Positions 1 to 6,426 of a stretch of 11,341 bases of DNA are shown piece by piece (position 1 is the first letter of the stretch; every line of letters begins with the position of its first letter). The stretch comes from Burkholderiales bacterium. Lineage in GTDB: Bacteria; Pseudomonadota; Gammaproteobacteria; Burkholderiales; Usitatibacteraceae. Below the pieces are notes generated by a model. That model saw only the letters and a list, made by a program, of their open reading frames with translations. It did not search any database and was not told where the DNA came from. Location of the stretch: NCBI GenBank assembly GCA_026786225.1, contig JAJAYN010000621.1, forward strand, positions 1-11,341, given 5' to 3'. A program made the translations under genes and the position numbers.

Positions 1-309
1 GCTTCGGTGCGTTTCTTTTTCGCTGATCGTTACAACCCGCTTCACGAGCCGCAAGTGCTAAAACGGGCACTGCGGCAAGCGGTTGACAAGGTAGACGCGG
101 ATATATGCAAGTGGGCGATATGCTTACGGTGCCGATCGCATGAGAGGGCCCCCGACTGCGCAAAAACATTCACTGCGGCTGGGATGTTAAGCCCCCCAAT
201 AAACGCAGCGAACTTTTTGATTATATGGAAGTTTTCAGGTAAAAGCCAGACGCAGTCCTGTTAGCGCTTGACTGCCAAACGACGCACTGTACAGGTGACG
301 CAATTGCCT
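1..309. other. Left-end stretch without a supportable gene
   Basis: No recognisable protein, tRNA or rRNA is visible. On the minus strand, downstream of hldD, a 6-bp inverted repeat (GCAGTC at 252-257 against GACTGC at 270-275) could form a weak hairpin. A short CTTTT follows it a few bases later, which is poor support for a terminator. A perfect TATAAT lies at 225-220. Two minus-strand frames stay open to the left edge: one from an ATG at 169-167 (56 codons) and one from a GTG at 45-43 (15 codons). Neither has a clear Shine-Dalgarno sequence or a family signature, so I call neither. The plus-strand frame ending at 264 is open at its left end and has an unconvincing cysteine- and arginine-rich tail. 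The stretch is best read as the spacer between hldD and an unseen gene. Confidence 0.6.
220..225 (-). promoter_or_regulatory. Candidate -10 box of a promoter pointing out of the left edge
   Basis: The minus strand reads TATAAT here, a perfect sigma-70 -10 hexamer in an A/T-rich setting, about 85 bases past the hldD stop. No good -35 is seen: the hexamers at 16-18 bp spacing match TTGACA in three positions at most. It could drive a gene that begins near or beyond base 1. It could equally be chance. Confidence 0.25.
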
Positions 310-1308
310 CTAGCCCTGATGCGCGGCCAACCACGGAATGTAGCGGGCAACGCCTTCTTCCACGGTGAGAAGCTCGTCTTCGTAACCCGCTGCACGCAAA
401 TTCGTCAGGTCGGCCTGGGTGTAGCTTTGGTATTTGCCTTTGAGCGCGTCTGGAAAGGCAACATACTCGATCAAGCCCTGGGAATTCATCGCGGTCAGCG
501 TTAGCGCAGCTTCTCCGTCAAGCGCACGGCAGGCATTGAGGCTCGCCACCGCCATGTCATTAAATGTCTGGCTTCGTCCGGTGCCGAGATTGAATATTCC
601 CGACACATTTTCATTGTCCAGAAAATATAAATTCACTTTGACCACGTCTTCAATTGACACGAAATCACGCCGCTGCTCTCCATCGGCGTAGCCATCGCTG
701 CCTTCAAAAATCCTGATCTTTCCGCTGGTACGGTACTGGTTAAAAAAATGATAAGCAACCGATGCCATGCGCCCCTTGTGCGACTCACGCGGACCATAAA
801 CATTGAAATAACGAAACCCCGCGACCTGCGCACTCGCATCAGCAAGGCGGGGACGAACGACCTGATCAAAAAGAAACTTGGAGTAGCCGTAAACATTTAG
901 CGGCGCCTCGCAGTCGCGCGTCTCGACAAATGTCTTTCCACCGCCGTACACTGCCGCTGACGACGCATAAATAAACGGTACCGCTTCTTCCTGACACCAT
1001 TCAAGCAACGACAACGAGTAACGATAGTTGTTGTCCATCATGTAGCGGCCATCGGTTTCCATCGTGTCCGAGCACGCGCCCTGGTGCAGTACCGCCTCGA
1101 TATCACCGCCCAGTTCGCCGGATTCGACAACGTCCAGAAAATCCTTTTTGTCGACATACTCGGCAATTTCGCAGTCTACAAGATTCTTGAATTTGTCAGC
1201 CTTGGTGAGATTGTCTACAGCAACAATATCTGAGAGCCCGCGCGCGTTTAGCGCTTTTACGATGTTACTGCCTATAAATCCGGCTGCGCCGGTAACAATG
1301 ATGGTCAT
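310..1308 (-). CDS. hldD: ADP-L-glycero-D-manno-heptose 6-epimerase
   Basis: This enzyme epimerises ADP-D-glycero-D-manno-heptose at C6 to ADP-L-glycero-D-manno-heptose, the heptose donor for the LPS inner core, in the cytoplasm. The 332-residue protein is a full-length extended SDR enzyme. The NADP-binding GAAGFIG loop is at residues 7-13. Ser116, the Tyr140-x3-Lys144 pair (in NVYGYSK) and Lys178 (in ESHKGR) sit at the positions I recall as catalytic in E. coli HldD. The QRRDFVSIEDV and FNLGTG motifs of sugar-nucleotide epimerases are also present. The ATG at 1308 is 37 bp after the hldA stop and has an A-rich leader without a recognisable Shine-Dalgarno. The gene ends with TAG at 312-310. 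It directly follows hldA, the kinase two steps earlier in the same pathway, and appears to be the last gene of the envelope unit. Confidence 0.97.
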   Translation of the reverse strand: MTIIVTGAAGFIGSNIVKALNARGLSDIVAVDNLTKADKFKNLVDCEIAEYVDKKDFLDVVESGELGGDIEAVLHQGACSDTMETDGRYMMDNNYRYSLSLLEWCQEEAVPFIYASSAAVYGGGKTFVETRDCEAPLNVYGYSKFLFDQVVRPRLADASAQVAGFRYFNVYGPRESHKGRMASVAYHFFNQYRTSGKIRIFEGSDGYADGEQRRDFVSIEDVVKVNLYFLDNENVSGIFNLGTGRSQTFNDMAVASLNACRALDGEAALTLTAMNSQGLIEYVAFPDALKGKYQSYTQADLTNLRAAGYEDELLTVEEGVARYIPWLAAHQG

Positions 1309-1345
1309 ATTTTTTAGTGTATTTGGGTATTCGCGGATTCTGAAT

Positions 1346-2287
1346 TCAATTCAACGACGAGATCAACTCTTCGCGGGAAACGGTCGCCGTCCCGAGCTTG
1401 CCAACGACAACGCCCGCTGCGCGATTGGCAATTCTCATTGCGTCTTGCATATTGAGGCCTGCAGCCATCATCAATCCAAGTGTCGCGATGACAGTGTCAC
1501 CAGCTCCCGAAACATCGTAAACCTCCTGCGCCTGTGTGGGTTCGTGCATTGCGCCCGTGTTTGAAAACAGCGACATGCCTTCTTCGGATCGCGTCACCAG
1601 CAATGCGTCCAGATCCAGTTCCGATCTCAGCAGTTCCGCCCGCTTGGCGAGATCAGCTTCATCCTTCCAGCGCCCTGCTACTTGCCTGAATTCGCCGCGG
1701 TTCGGTGTCAGCAGCGTCGCACCACGATAACGCGCAAAATCATCGCCCTTGGGGTCAACCAGGATCCGCTTGCCATGTGCTTTGGCGGCGTTGATCATTT
1801 TCGATACATGGGTTAATCCGCCTTTGCCGTAGTCAGACACAATGACCACGTCAACCCCATCCACGAGTGACTCGAAATCATCAAGCTTGTCTTCCAGCAC
1901 CTCCCGCGACGGCGGCGTCTCGAAATCGATACGCAGCAACTGCTGCTGCCGGCCGATGACACGAAGCTTCACGGTCGTCGGAAATTGCGCGTCCTTATGA
2001 AACATCGTCGTGACATGCTCTTTTTCAAGCAGTGTGGCGAGAGTCCTTCCAGCTTCGTCGTCACCGACTACTGACAGCAAAGTCGCCTTACCGCCAAGCG
2101 AGGCAATATTTCGCGCCACGTTTGCGGCACCGCCAGGTCGTTCTTCGGTGCGTTGCACATGCACCACCGGCACCGGCGCTTCCGGTGATATACGCGTGAC
2201 ATCGCCAAACCAGTAGCGGTCAAGCATCACATCGCCAACCACCAGTACACGTGCGTTCTCGCAATCAGGAAGAGTGAGTTTGCTCAT
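1346..2287 (-). CDS. hldA: D-glycero-beta-D-manno-heptose-7-phosphate kinase (stand-alone RfaE domain 1)
   Basis: This enzyme phosphorylates heptose-7-phosphate at O1 with ATP, giving the 1,7-bisphosphate used for ADP-heptose synthesis. The 313 residues form a complete PfkB/ribokinase-family domain. They show an N-terminal VVGDVMLDRYWFGDV segment, the sugar-site motif RPGGAANVARN near residue 50, and the C-terminal DVSGAGDTV motif, whose Asp is the catalytic base of this family. The cytidylyltransferase-like domain of the bifunctional E. coli HldE is absent. The protein is therefore the split HldA form, and HldC must be encoded elsewhere. The ATG at 2287 overlaps the ugd TGA as ATGA and has no good Shine-Dalgarno, which suggests translation coupled to ugd. 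hldD follows 37 bp downstream. The symbol rfaE1 is also used. Confidence 0.95.
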   Translation of the reverse strand: MSKLTLPDCENARVLVVGDVMLDRYWFGDVTRISPEAPVPVVHVQRTEERPGGAANVARNIASLGGKATLLSVVGDDEAGRTLATLLEKEHVTTMFHKDAQFPTTVKLRVIGRQQQLLRIDFETPPSREVLEDKLDDFESLVDGVDVVIVSDYGKGGLTHVSKMINAAKAHGKRILVDPKGDDFARYRGATLLTPNRGEFRQVAGRWKDEADLAKRAELLRSELDLDALLVTRSEEGMSLFSNTGAMHEPTQAQEVYDVSGAGDTVIATLGLMMAAGLNMQDAMRIANRAAGVVVGKLGTATVSREELISSLN

Positions 2288-3624
2288 CCGCGTGATGAGA
2301 ACTGTGCGCGACCGATGGGGTAATACTCGAAGCCCTGCTCACGCATTGCGTCAGGCTCATACAAATTACGTCCGTCGAACACGACGGGTGCTTTCAATGC
2401 CGCTCTCATCGCGGAAAAATCCGGCGCGCGGAAATTTTTCCACTCCGTCACGATGGCCAGTGCATCTGCACCATTCAACGCCTCCATCGCACTGGCTGCA
2501 AATTTGACGCCCGGATTGTCACCGAGCAGGTGTTTCGCTTCAGCGAGCGCAACCGGATCGAAAGCGATTATTTTTGCGCCGCGCTTCAGCAAATCTTCAA
2601 TCAACACCAGGCTCGGTGCCTCGCGCATGTCGTCGGTATTTGGCTTGAACGCGAGACCCCAGAGCGCAAAGGTTCGTCCGGAAAGGTTGTCGCCAAAACG
2701 TTTGACGATCTTTTGCGTCAATACGTGCTTTTGTGCGTAGTTGACCCGCTCCACGGCATCGAGCAACTTCAGGTCCATGCCCGCCGCCGTGGCAGTACGC
2801 TGCAGCGCCTGTACATCCTTGGGGAAACATGATCCGCCGTAGCCAATGCCCGGATACAGGAAGTGGTAGCCAATGCGCGGGTCGGAACCCATGCCCCTGC
2901 GTACGGATTCGATATCGGCGCCAAGCAGTTCAGCGAGAAGTGCCAACTCGTTCATAAATGAAATCCGTGTGGCCAACATCGCATTTGCAGCGTATTTGGT
3001 CAGTTCCGCCGAGCGCACATCCATGACCATCAGCCGATCATGATTACGCTGGAAAGGTGCGTACAGCGCACGCATCGCATTGATCGCTTGGTCATCATCG
3101 GCACCAATTACGATACGGTCCGGCCGCATGAAATCTTCGACCGCTGCACCTTCCTTGAGAAACTCCGGGTTGGACACGACCGAAAACTTGAGGTCTACCG
3201 CACGCTTTTGCAACTCTTCCGCAATCGCTACACGCACCTTGTCCGCTGTGCCAACCGGTACGGTCGATTTGTCCATGACAATTTTTGACGTTGTCATCAG
3301 CTTGCCGACATTTCGCGCAGCGGCCACAACGTATTGCAAATCAGCGGAGCCATCTTCACCTGGCGGCGTTCCCACTGCGATGATCTGGATGTCGCCAAAT
3401 TCGACACCTGCCGCCACGTCGGTTGTAAAACGCAGCCGTCCGGCAGCGACGTTGCCAGCGACCATTTCTTTCAGGCCCGGTTCGTAGATCGGAATGCCGC
3501 CAGCATTGAGCATGGCTATTTTCTCGGCGTTGACATCCATGCACAGCACGTTGTTGCCGACGTCAGCCAGGCACGCACCAGTCACAAGGCCAACGTATCC
3601 AGTTCCAATGACGGTTATTTTCAT
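2284..3624 (-). CDS. ugd: UDP-glucose 6-dehydrogenase
   Basis: This enzyme oxidises UDP-glucose to UDP-glucuronate with two NAD+. The product is a precursor for capsule or exopolysaccharide, and for aminoarabinose where that pathway exists. The 446 residues show the Rossmann start MKITVIGTGYVGL with GxGxxG at 7-12. VGTPPGEDGSADL lies near 84-96 and SNPEFLKEG at 151-159. The conserved Lys210 and Asn214 (AELTKYAANAML) and the nucleophile Cys266 in GYGGSCFPKD are present. The C-terminal UDP-binding domain includes LWGLAFKPNTDDMREAPS and FDGRNLYEP. The length fits the bacterial TuaD-like class. The ATG at 3624 lies 33 bp after the pyrF stop, with an A/T-rich leader and no clear Shine-Dalgarno. 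The TGA overlaps the hldA start. It sits between pyrimidine and heptose genes, and no glycosyltransferase in the window shows which polymer it feeds. The symbol tuaD or udg is also used. Confidence 0.95.
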   Translation of the reverse strand: MKITVIGTGYVGLVTGACLADVGNNVLCMDVNAEKIAMLNAGGIPIYEPGLKEMVAGNVAAGRLRFTTDVAAGVEFGDIQIIAVGTPPGEDGSADLQYVVAAARNVGKLMTTSKIVMDKSTVPVGTADKVRVAIAEELQKRAVDLKFSVVSNPEFLKEGAAVEDFMRPDRIVIGADDDQAINAMRALYAPFQRNHDRLMVMDVRSAELTKYAANAMLATRISFMNELALLAELLGADIESVRRGMGSDPRIGYHFLYPGIGYGGSCFPKDVQALQRTATAAGMDLKLLDAVERVNYAQKHVLTQKIVKRFGDNLSGRTFALWGLAFKPNTDDMREAPSLVLIEDLLKRGAKIIAFDPVALAEAKHLLGDNPGVKFAASAMEALNGADALAIVTEWKNFRAPDFSAMRAALKAPVVFDGRNLYEPDAMREQGFEYYPIGRAQFSSRG

Positions 3625-3657
3625 TAAATGGCTTATTTTGTATTTAAGAAGATTGAA

Positions 3658-4380
3658 CTATGCCAAAACCGCGCTGGCTCGCAACGCCGCAAGTTGCTGG
3701 TTGATGTCTTGTAGCGTGGCGACAGGATTGCTGGCGTGCGAGATACTGCGTCCGATGACCAGATAGTCGGCTCCCATTTTGATGGCATCCAATGGTGTTA
3801 CCACACGCTGCTGATCTCCCTTGCTGTCGCCCTCAAGACGAATCCCTGGCGTGACAAGCTGAAACGCCCCGCCCAGAGCCACCTTGAGGGAAGGTGCCTC
3901 CTGCGCCGAACAGACAACGCCATCGAGCCCACACGCCTTGGTCAAAGCTGCCAGGCGCAACACATTGTCTGCAGTCGAGCCCACGAGGCCGATTTCCGGC
4001 AGTTCGGCATCCGACAAACTGGTCAGCACTGTGACGCCGATCAGCAATGGCCTGGCGCTTGCAAAATCGACCGCTTCGCATGCCGCCAGCATCATGCGAC
4101 TGCCGCCACTTGCATGCACATTGAGCATCCACACACCCTGCGACGCGGCGACGCGACAGGCGCTGGCGACGGTATTGGGAATATCGTGAAACTTGAGATC
4201 AAGAAATACATCAAAACCGCGATGCATCAACGCATCGACCATTTGCGGACCAGCGGCGGTATGCAACTCCTTACCCACTTTCACGCGGCACGCAGCCGGA
4301 TCGAGGTGCGCCGCAAAATCCAGCGCGGATTTCGCGTCGGGATAGTCGAGTACGATGATGACCGGTTTGGTATTCAACAT
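3658..4380 (-). CDS. pyrF: Orotidine 5'-phosphate decarboxylase
   Basis: This enzyme decarboxylates OMP to UMP, the last step of de novo pyrimidine synthesis. From the ATG at 4380 the protein has 240 residues, close to the compact E. coli-type (group 1) enzyme. The catalytic lysine/aspartate set aligns with E. coli: Asp12 (VLDYPD), Lys34 (RVKVGKE), Asp61-x-Lys63 and Asp66 (LDLKFHDIPNT). The phosphate-binding PGIRLEGD and VIGRSIS segments lie near the C-terminus. The frame stays open upstream to 4521, but that part lies inside lapB and is not family-like. Two adjacent ATG codons occur, at 4383 and 4380. A purine-rich GGCGGAAGG abuts them, and its spacing favours 4380, while 4383 would give an ATGA overlap with the lapB stop. 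The lapA-lapB-pyrF order is shared with E. coli, so the linkage is old. Confidence 0.96.
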   Translation of the reverse strand: MLNTKPVIIVLDYPDAKSALDFAAHLDPAACRVKVGKELHTAAGPQMVDALMHRGFDVFLDLKFHDIPNTVASACRVAASQGVWMLNVHASGGSRMMLAACEAVDFASARPLLIGVTVLTSLSDAELPEIGLVGSTADNVLRLAALTKACGLDGVVCSAQEAPSLKVALGGAFQLVTPGIRLEGDSKGDQQRVVTPLDAIKMGADYLVIGRSISHASNPVATLQDINQQLAALRASAVLA

Positions 4381-5609
4381 CATCCTTCCGCCTGCAATTT
4401 TGCCAAGTGACGATCCGAGGTATCGTATTCTGCCGTTCTTCTCGGTGGGAATGTCTCCCAGCCTGCGCATGCCGGACACTGCCAGTAGAACTGTTTGGCT
4501 TTGAAGCCACAGCTTCCGCAAAGATAAACGGCGAGACGGCTCGAATGGGTGTGCACCAGATCCTTCAATACCTTTAGATCTGCCTTTCTATCGTCAGGTG
4601 CTGCAAGCAACTCCGCCTCCAGAAGTCGATCCAACCCAACCAACGTCGGATTCTGCCGCAAATCTTCCTGAACGAGCTGGTAGGCGGCGGTGGCACCCTT
4701 GCTCTTCATGGTCGCGTGAAAGATCGCGTTGAATAGATCCAGGGCGGGGTATTGTTGCTGCGATGCGCTTAACTCCATCAGCCCCTGCTCTGTTTTTCCG
4801 ATTGCTTCAAAGCTTGTCAATATCTGGTCCGCCATCAAACCGAGATAGGCCGGATCCTGCTGCTCAATTTTGCGCCATGTGGCGATCGCTTGCTCATGCT
4901 GGCCTGACGCCGCCAGCCACTCACCCTTTACCAGGTTTGCACGTACGCATTTATCATTGGCTGCCAACGCCGCATTCAGATATTCGTCTGCTTCATCGTT
5001 CATACCTTGTTGATGAGATTTTGTTGCCGATTCGCAATAATAATTGGCGATCTCTTTGGCGTACGCCGACGTGTCACCGTCACCGGATTGCATGCGCCTG
5101 GCAACGTCAATTGCCTTTTGCCAATCGCGTTCCTGTACATAAATTTCCAACAGAAGTTTAAGTGTTTGCGATTGCTGCTTTTTGCTGCCCGCCGACTTTG
5201 CAGAAATATCACAAAGAATGCGTTCCGCGTGCTCAAGCAGCCCCGCCTTTTCGAAGTCAAGCGCCAAATCCAGCAGTGCCGCCGTGCGTTGCTCGGCCGG
5301 CAAATCAGCTCGCTCGGACAAACTCTGGTGGATACGAATGGCGCGGTCGACTTCACCGCGTTTGCGAAACAGGCTACCTAACGCAAACTGCAACTCGACA
5401 GCTTCCGGCTGTTGCTTTGTGACCTCGATGAACGCTTCGATGGCCTTGTCCTGTTGCTCGGTCATCAAAAAATTGAGGCCTTTGAAATAGGACTGTGGCA
5501 GGGAACGCGACTCGGAAAGCAACTGCTTGATGTCGATGCGTGCCACCATCCAGCCCATGCCGAAGCACGCGAGTGCGGCTAGAAATATCCAGGGCAACCA
5601 CTCAAACAT
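4380..5609 (-). CDS. lapB: LPS assembly protein B, membrane-anchored TPR/rubredoxin-like protein
   Basis: LapB (formerly YciM) is an inner-membrane adaptor that coordinates LPS assembly and promotes FtsH-dependent turnover of LpxC. From the ATG at 5609 it has 409 residues, slightly longer than the E. coli protein of about 390. Residues 1-20 (MFEWLPWIFLAALACFG and on) form one N-terminal membrane anchor. A long helical region of TPR-type repeats follows from about residue 35 to 350, for example LPQSYFKGLNFLMTEQQDKA. The C-terminus is a rubredoxin-like zinc or iron knuckle with Cys364-x2-Cys367 and Cys378-x2-Cys381 (CGSC, CPAC). The frame is open to 5654, but the 15 extra residues are basic and cysteine-rich and precede the membrane helix, so I reject that start. 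The start overlaps the lapA stop by 8 bp without a clear Shine-Dalgarno. The TGA meets the pyrF start. Confidence 0.93.
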   Translation of the reverse strand: MFEWLPWIFLAALACFGMGWMVARIDIKQLLSESRSLPQSYFKGLNFLMTEQQDKAIEAFIEVTKQQPEAVELQFALGSLFRKRGEVDRAIRIHQSLSERADLPAEQRTAALLDLALDFEKAGLLEHAERILCDISAKSAGSKKQQSQTLKLLLEIYVQERDWQKAIDVARRMQSGDGDTSAYAKEIANYYCESATKSHQQGMNDEADEYLNAALAANDKCVRANLVKGEWLAASGQHEQAIATWRKIEQQDPAYLGLMADQILTSFEAIGKTEQGLMELSASQQQYPALDLFNAIFHATMKSKGATAAYQLVQEDLRQNPTLVGLDRLLEAELLAAPDDRKADLKVLKDLVHTHSSRLAVYLCGSCGFKAKQFYWQCPACAGWETFPPRRTAEYDTSDRHLAKLQAEG

Positions 5610-5901
5610 TGTTTTCGCTGCCCGACACCGGCGGCAATGCTGTACTTGCTTCATGCGTTTTGTGTTGCAACGCGCGATTGAGCTTGCGTATCTCGCGCTT
5701 GAGCTCGAATATTGTCATTAACGAGGCCAATAGGCCAAGCAACAATCCGCCGCCGAAGAATGCGAGAAGAATGAGTACCAGTGGCGCCTTCAGGCTCGAA
5801 TCCATGTAGCCATACAGGACAACGGGGTCTGCATTTCTGGCAGCGAACCATACGATGAGCAGAATTACAACAATGCGTACGATCCAGATCAGTATTTGCA
5901 T
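5602..5901 (-). CDS. lapA: LPS assembly protein A (DUF1049/YciS family)
   Basis: LapA is a small inner-membrane partner of LapB in LPS assembly. The 99-residue protein has two predicted membrane helices, at about residues 4-22 (IWIVRIVVILLIVWFAA) and 38-62 (KAPLVLILLAFFGGGLLLGLLA). They are joined by a short loop containing NADPV, typical of the family. A charged, probably coiled-coil cytoplasmic tail follows (FELKREIRKLNRAL), with a low-complexity end. The length matches the usual size of about 100 residues. The ATG at 5901 is preceded by AAAGGA at 5917-5912, ten bases upstream, a reasonable Shine-Dalgarno. It is the first gene after the ihfB terminator and therefore the likely head of the lapA-lapB-pyrF-ugd-hldA-hldD unit. 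I could not identify a convincing promoter in the 5902-5950 gap. Confidence 0.92.
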   Translation of the reverse strand: MQILIWIVRIVVILLIVWFAARNADPVVLYGYMDSSLKAPLVLILLAFFGGGLLLGLLASLMTIFELKREIRKLNRALQHKTHEASTALPPVSGSENNV

Positions 5902-5950
5902 GGTATTAACATCCTTTCACCGCCGAGTTTTCCACAGTGCCCGGGTAACA

Positions 5951-5990
5951 AAATAAAAAAGCCAGATGCGTCACCACATCTGGCTATTTT
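5951..5990 (-). terminator. Rho-independent terminator of ihfB
   Basis: A perfect 9-bp inverted repeat (AGCCAGATG at 5960-5968 against CATCTGGCT at 5977-5985) encloses an 8-base loop. On the minus strand the stem is followed at once by a T-run, TTTTTTATTT, as expected for an intrinsic terminator after ihfB. The other side of the stem carries ATTTT on the plus strand, so it might work weakly both ways, but no plus-strand gene needs it. It separates the rpsA/ihfB block from lapA. Confidence 0.88.
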
Positions 5991-6003
5991 GCCGATCAAT
6001 TTC

Positions 6004-6318
6004 CTATTCACCTGGTTTGGTGATGTCGGTTGCTGCATCGATGAGATCGACTCGCTCGCGCAGTTCCTTGCCCGCCTTGAAGTGCGGAACATACTTCTTC
6101 GGTACTTGCACTTTTTCACCGGTTTTTGGATTGCGACCCGTGCGTGGCGGCCGATAATTGAGGCCAAAGCTGCCAAACCCGCGAATTTCAATGCGGTCGC
6201 CGCTCGCAAGCGTAAGAGACATTGCATCCAGCATCGCCTTCACGGCCAATTCGGCATCTTTCGGTGCCAACTGGCTATGCCGCGCGCTGAGAATTTCAAT
6301 CAGTTCTGACTTCGTCAT
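6004..6318 (-). CDS. ihfB: Integration host factor subunit beta
   Basis: IHF-beta pairs with IHF-alpha (ihfA, elsewhere in the genome) to bind specific sites and bend DNA sharply in transcription, replication and recombination. From MTKSELIEIL the protein has 104 residues. It shows the DNABII core: helical N-terminus, RIEIRGFGSFGLNYR at about 42-56, and the beta-arm RNPKTGEKV at 62-70 with the intercalating Pro64. PHFKAGKELRERV follows, and a C-terminal tail slightly longer than in E. coli. Start choice is uncertain. The ATG at 6318 gives the family N-terminus, but the AGGA at 6339-6336 is 17 bases away. A GTG at 6327 (three extra residues, M-K-S) has the same AGGA at 8 bases. The gene follows rpsA, as in E. 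coli, and ends at an intrinsic terminator. Confidence 0.96.
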   Translation of the reverse strand: MTKSELIEILSARHSQLAPKDAELAVKAMLDAMSLTLASGDRIEIRGFGSFGLNYRPPRTGRNPKTGEKVQVPKKYVPHFKAGKELRERVDLIDAATDITKPGE

Positions 6319-6333
6319 TGACTTCACGAGGCG

Positions 6334-6339
6334 TTTCCT
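6334..6339 (-). promoter_or_regulatory. Ribosome binding site of ihfB that favours a GTG start
   Basis: The minus strand reads AGGAAA here. The AGGA core is 8 bases from the GTG at 6327 and 17 bases from the conserved ATG at 6318. No other purine-rich site is well placed for the ATG. The sequence therefore points to initiation at GTG, while family conservation points to ATG. Confidence 0.5.
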
Positions 6340-6367
6340 GAAATCGTTATTGCAAGAGAATAGCTAG

Positions 6368-6398
6368 TGCAGGACTGTGTCTAAAACACAGTCCTGCA
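6368..6398 (-). repeat. Perfect 13-bp inverted repeat (hairpin) between rpsA and ihfB
   Basis: TGCAGGACTGTGT at 6368-6380 is the exact reverse complement of 6386-6398, with a 5-base loop between them. On the minus strand it lies about 28 bases after the rpsA stop and about 40 bases before the ihfB start. The bases following the stem (CTAGCTATTC) lack a T-run, so it is not a canonical intrinsic terminator in the direction of transcription. It could be a partial terminator or attenuator, a 3'-end stabiliser of rpsA mRNA, an RNase III processing site or a protein-binding palindrome. The sequence alone does not decide among these. Confidence 0.8.
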
Positions 6399-6426
6399 AC
6401 CGCCTACTTTTTAACGCTTTTTATAA

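Noticed and set aside
83..110. TTGACA on the plus strand at 83-88 with nearby TATATG
   Set aside because: The spacing to the A/T hexamer is about 13 bp, too short for a sigma-70 promoter, and no plus-strand gene follows.
7..264. 85-codon plus-strand open frame at the left end
   Set aside because: The tail looks non-coding and no family is recognised. It could be the end of a longer gene entering from the left, but the sequence gives no positive support.
1064..1564. 166-codon plus-strand open frame across the hldA-hldD junction
   Set aside because: It lies opposite two confident genes, is serine- and arginine-rich, and shows no motif.
3736..4410. 224-codon plus-strand open frame opposite pyrF
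   Set aside because: It is the antisense shadow of a fully conserved pyrF, with no recognisable domain or ribosome site.
6357..6383. TAGACA / TATTCT promoter-like pair before ihfB
   Set aside because: The spacing is only 15 bp, the -10 matches in four positions and the -35 lies within the hairpin, so it is too weak to call.
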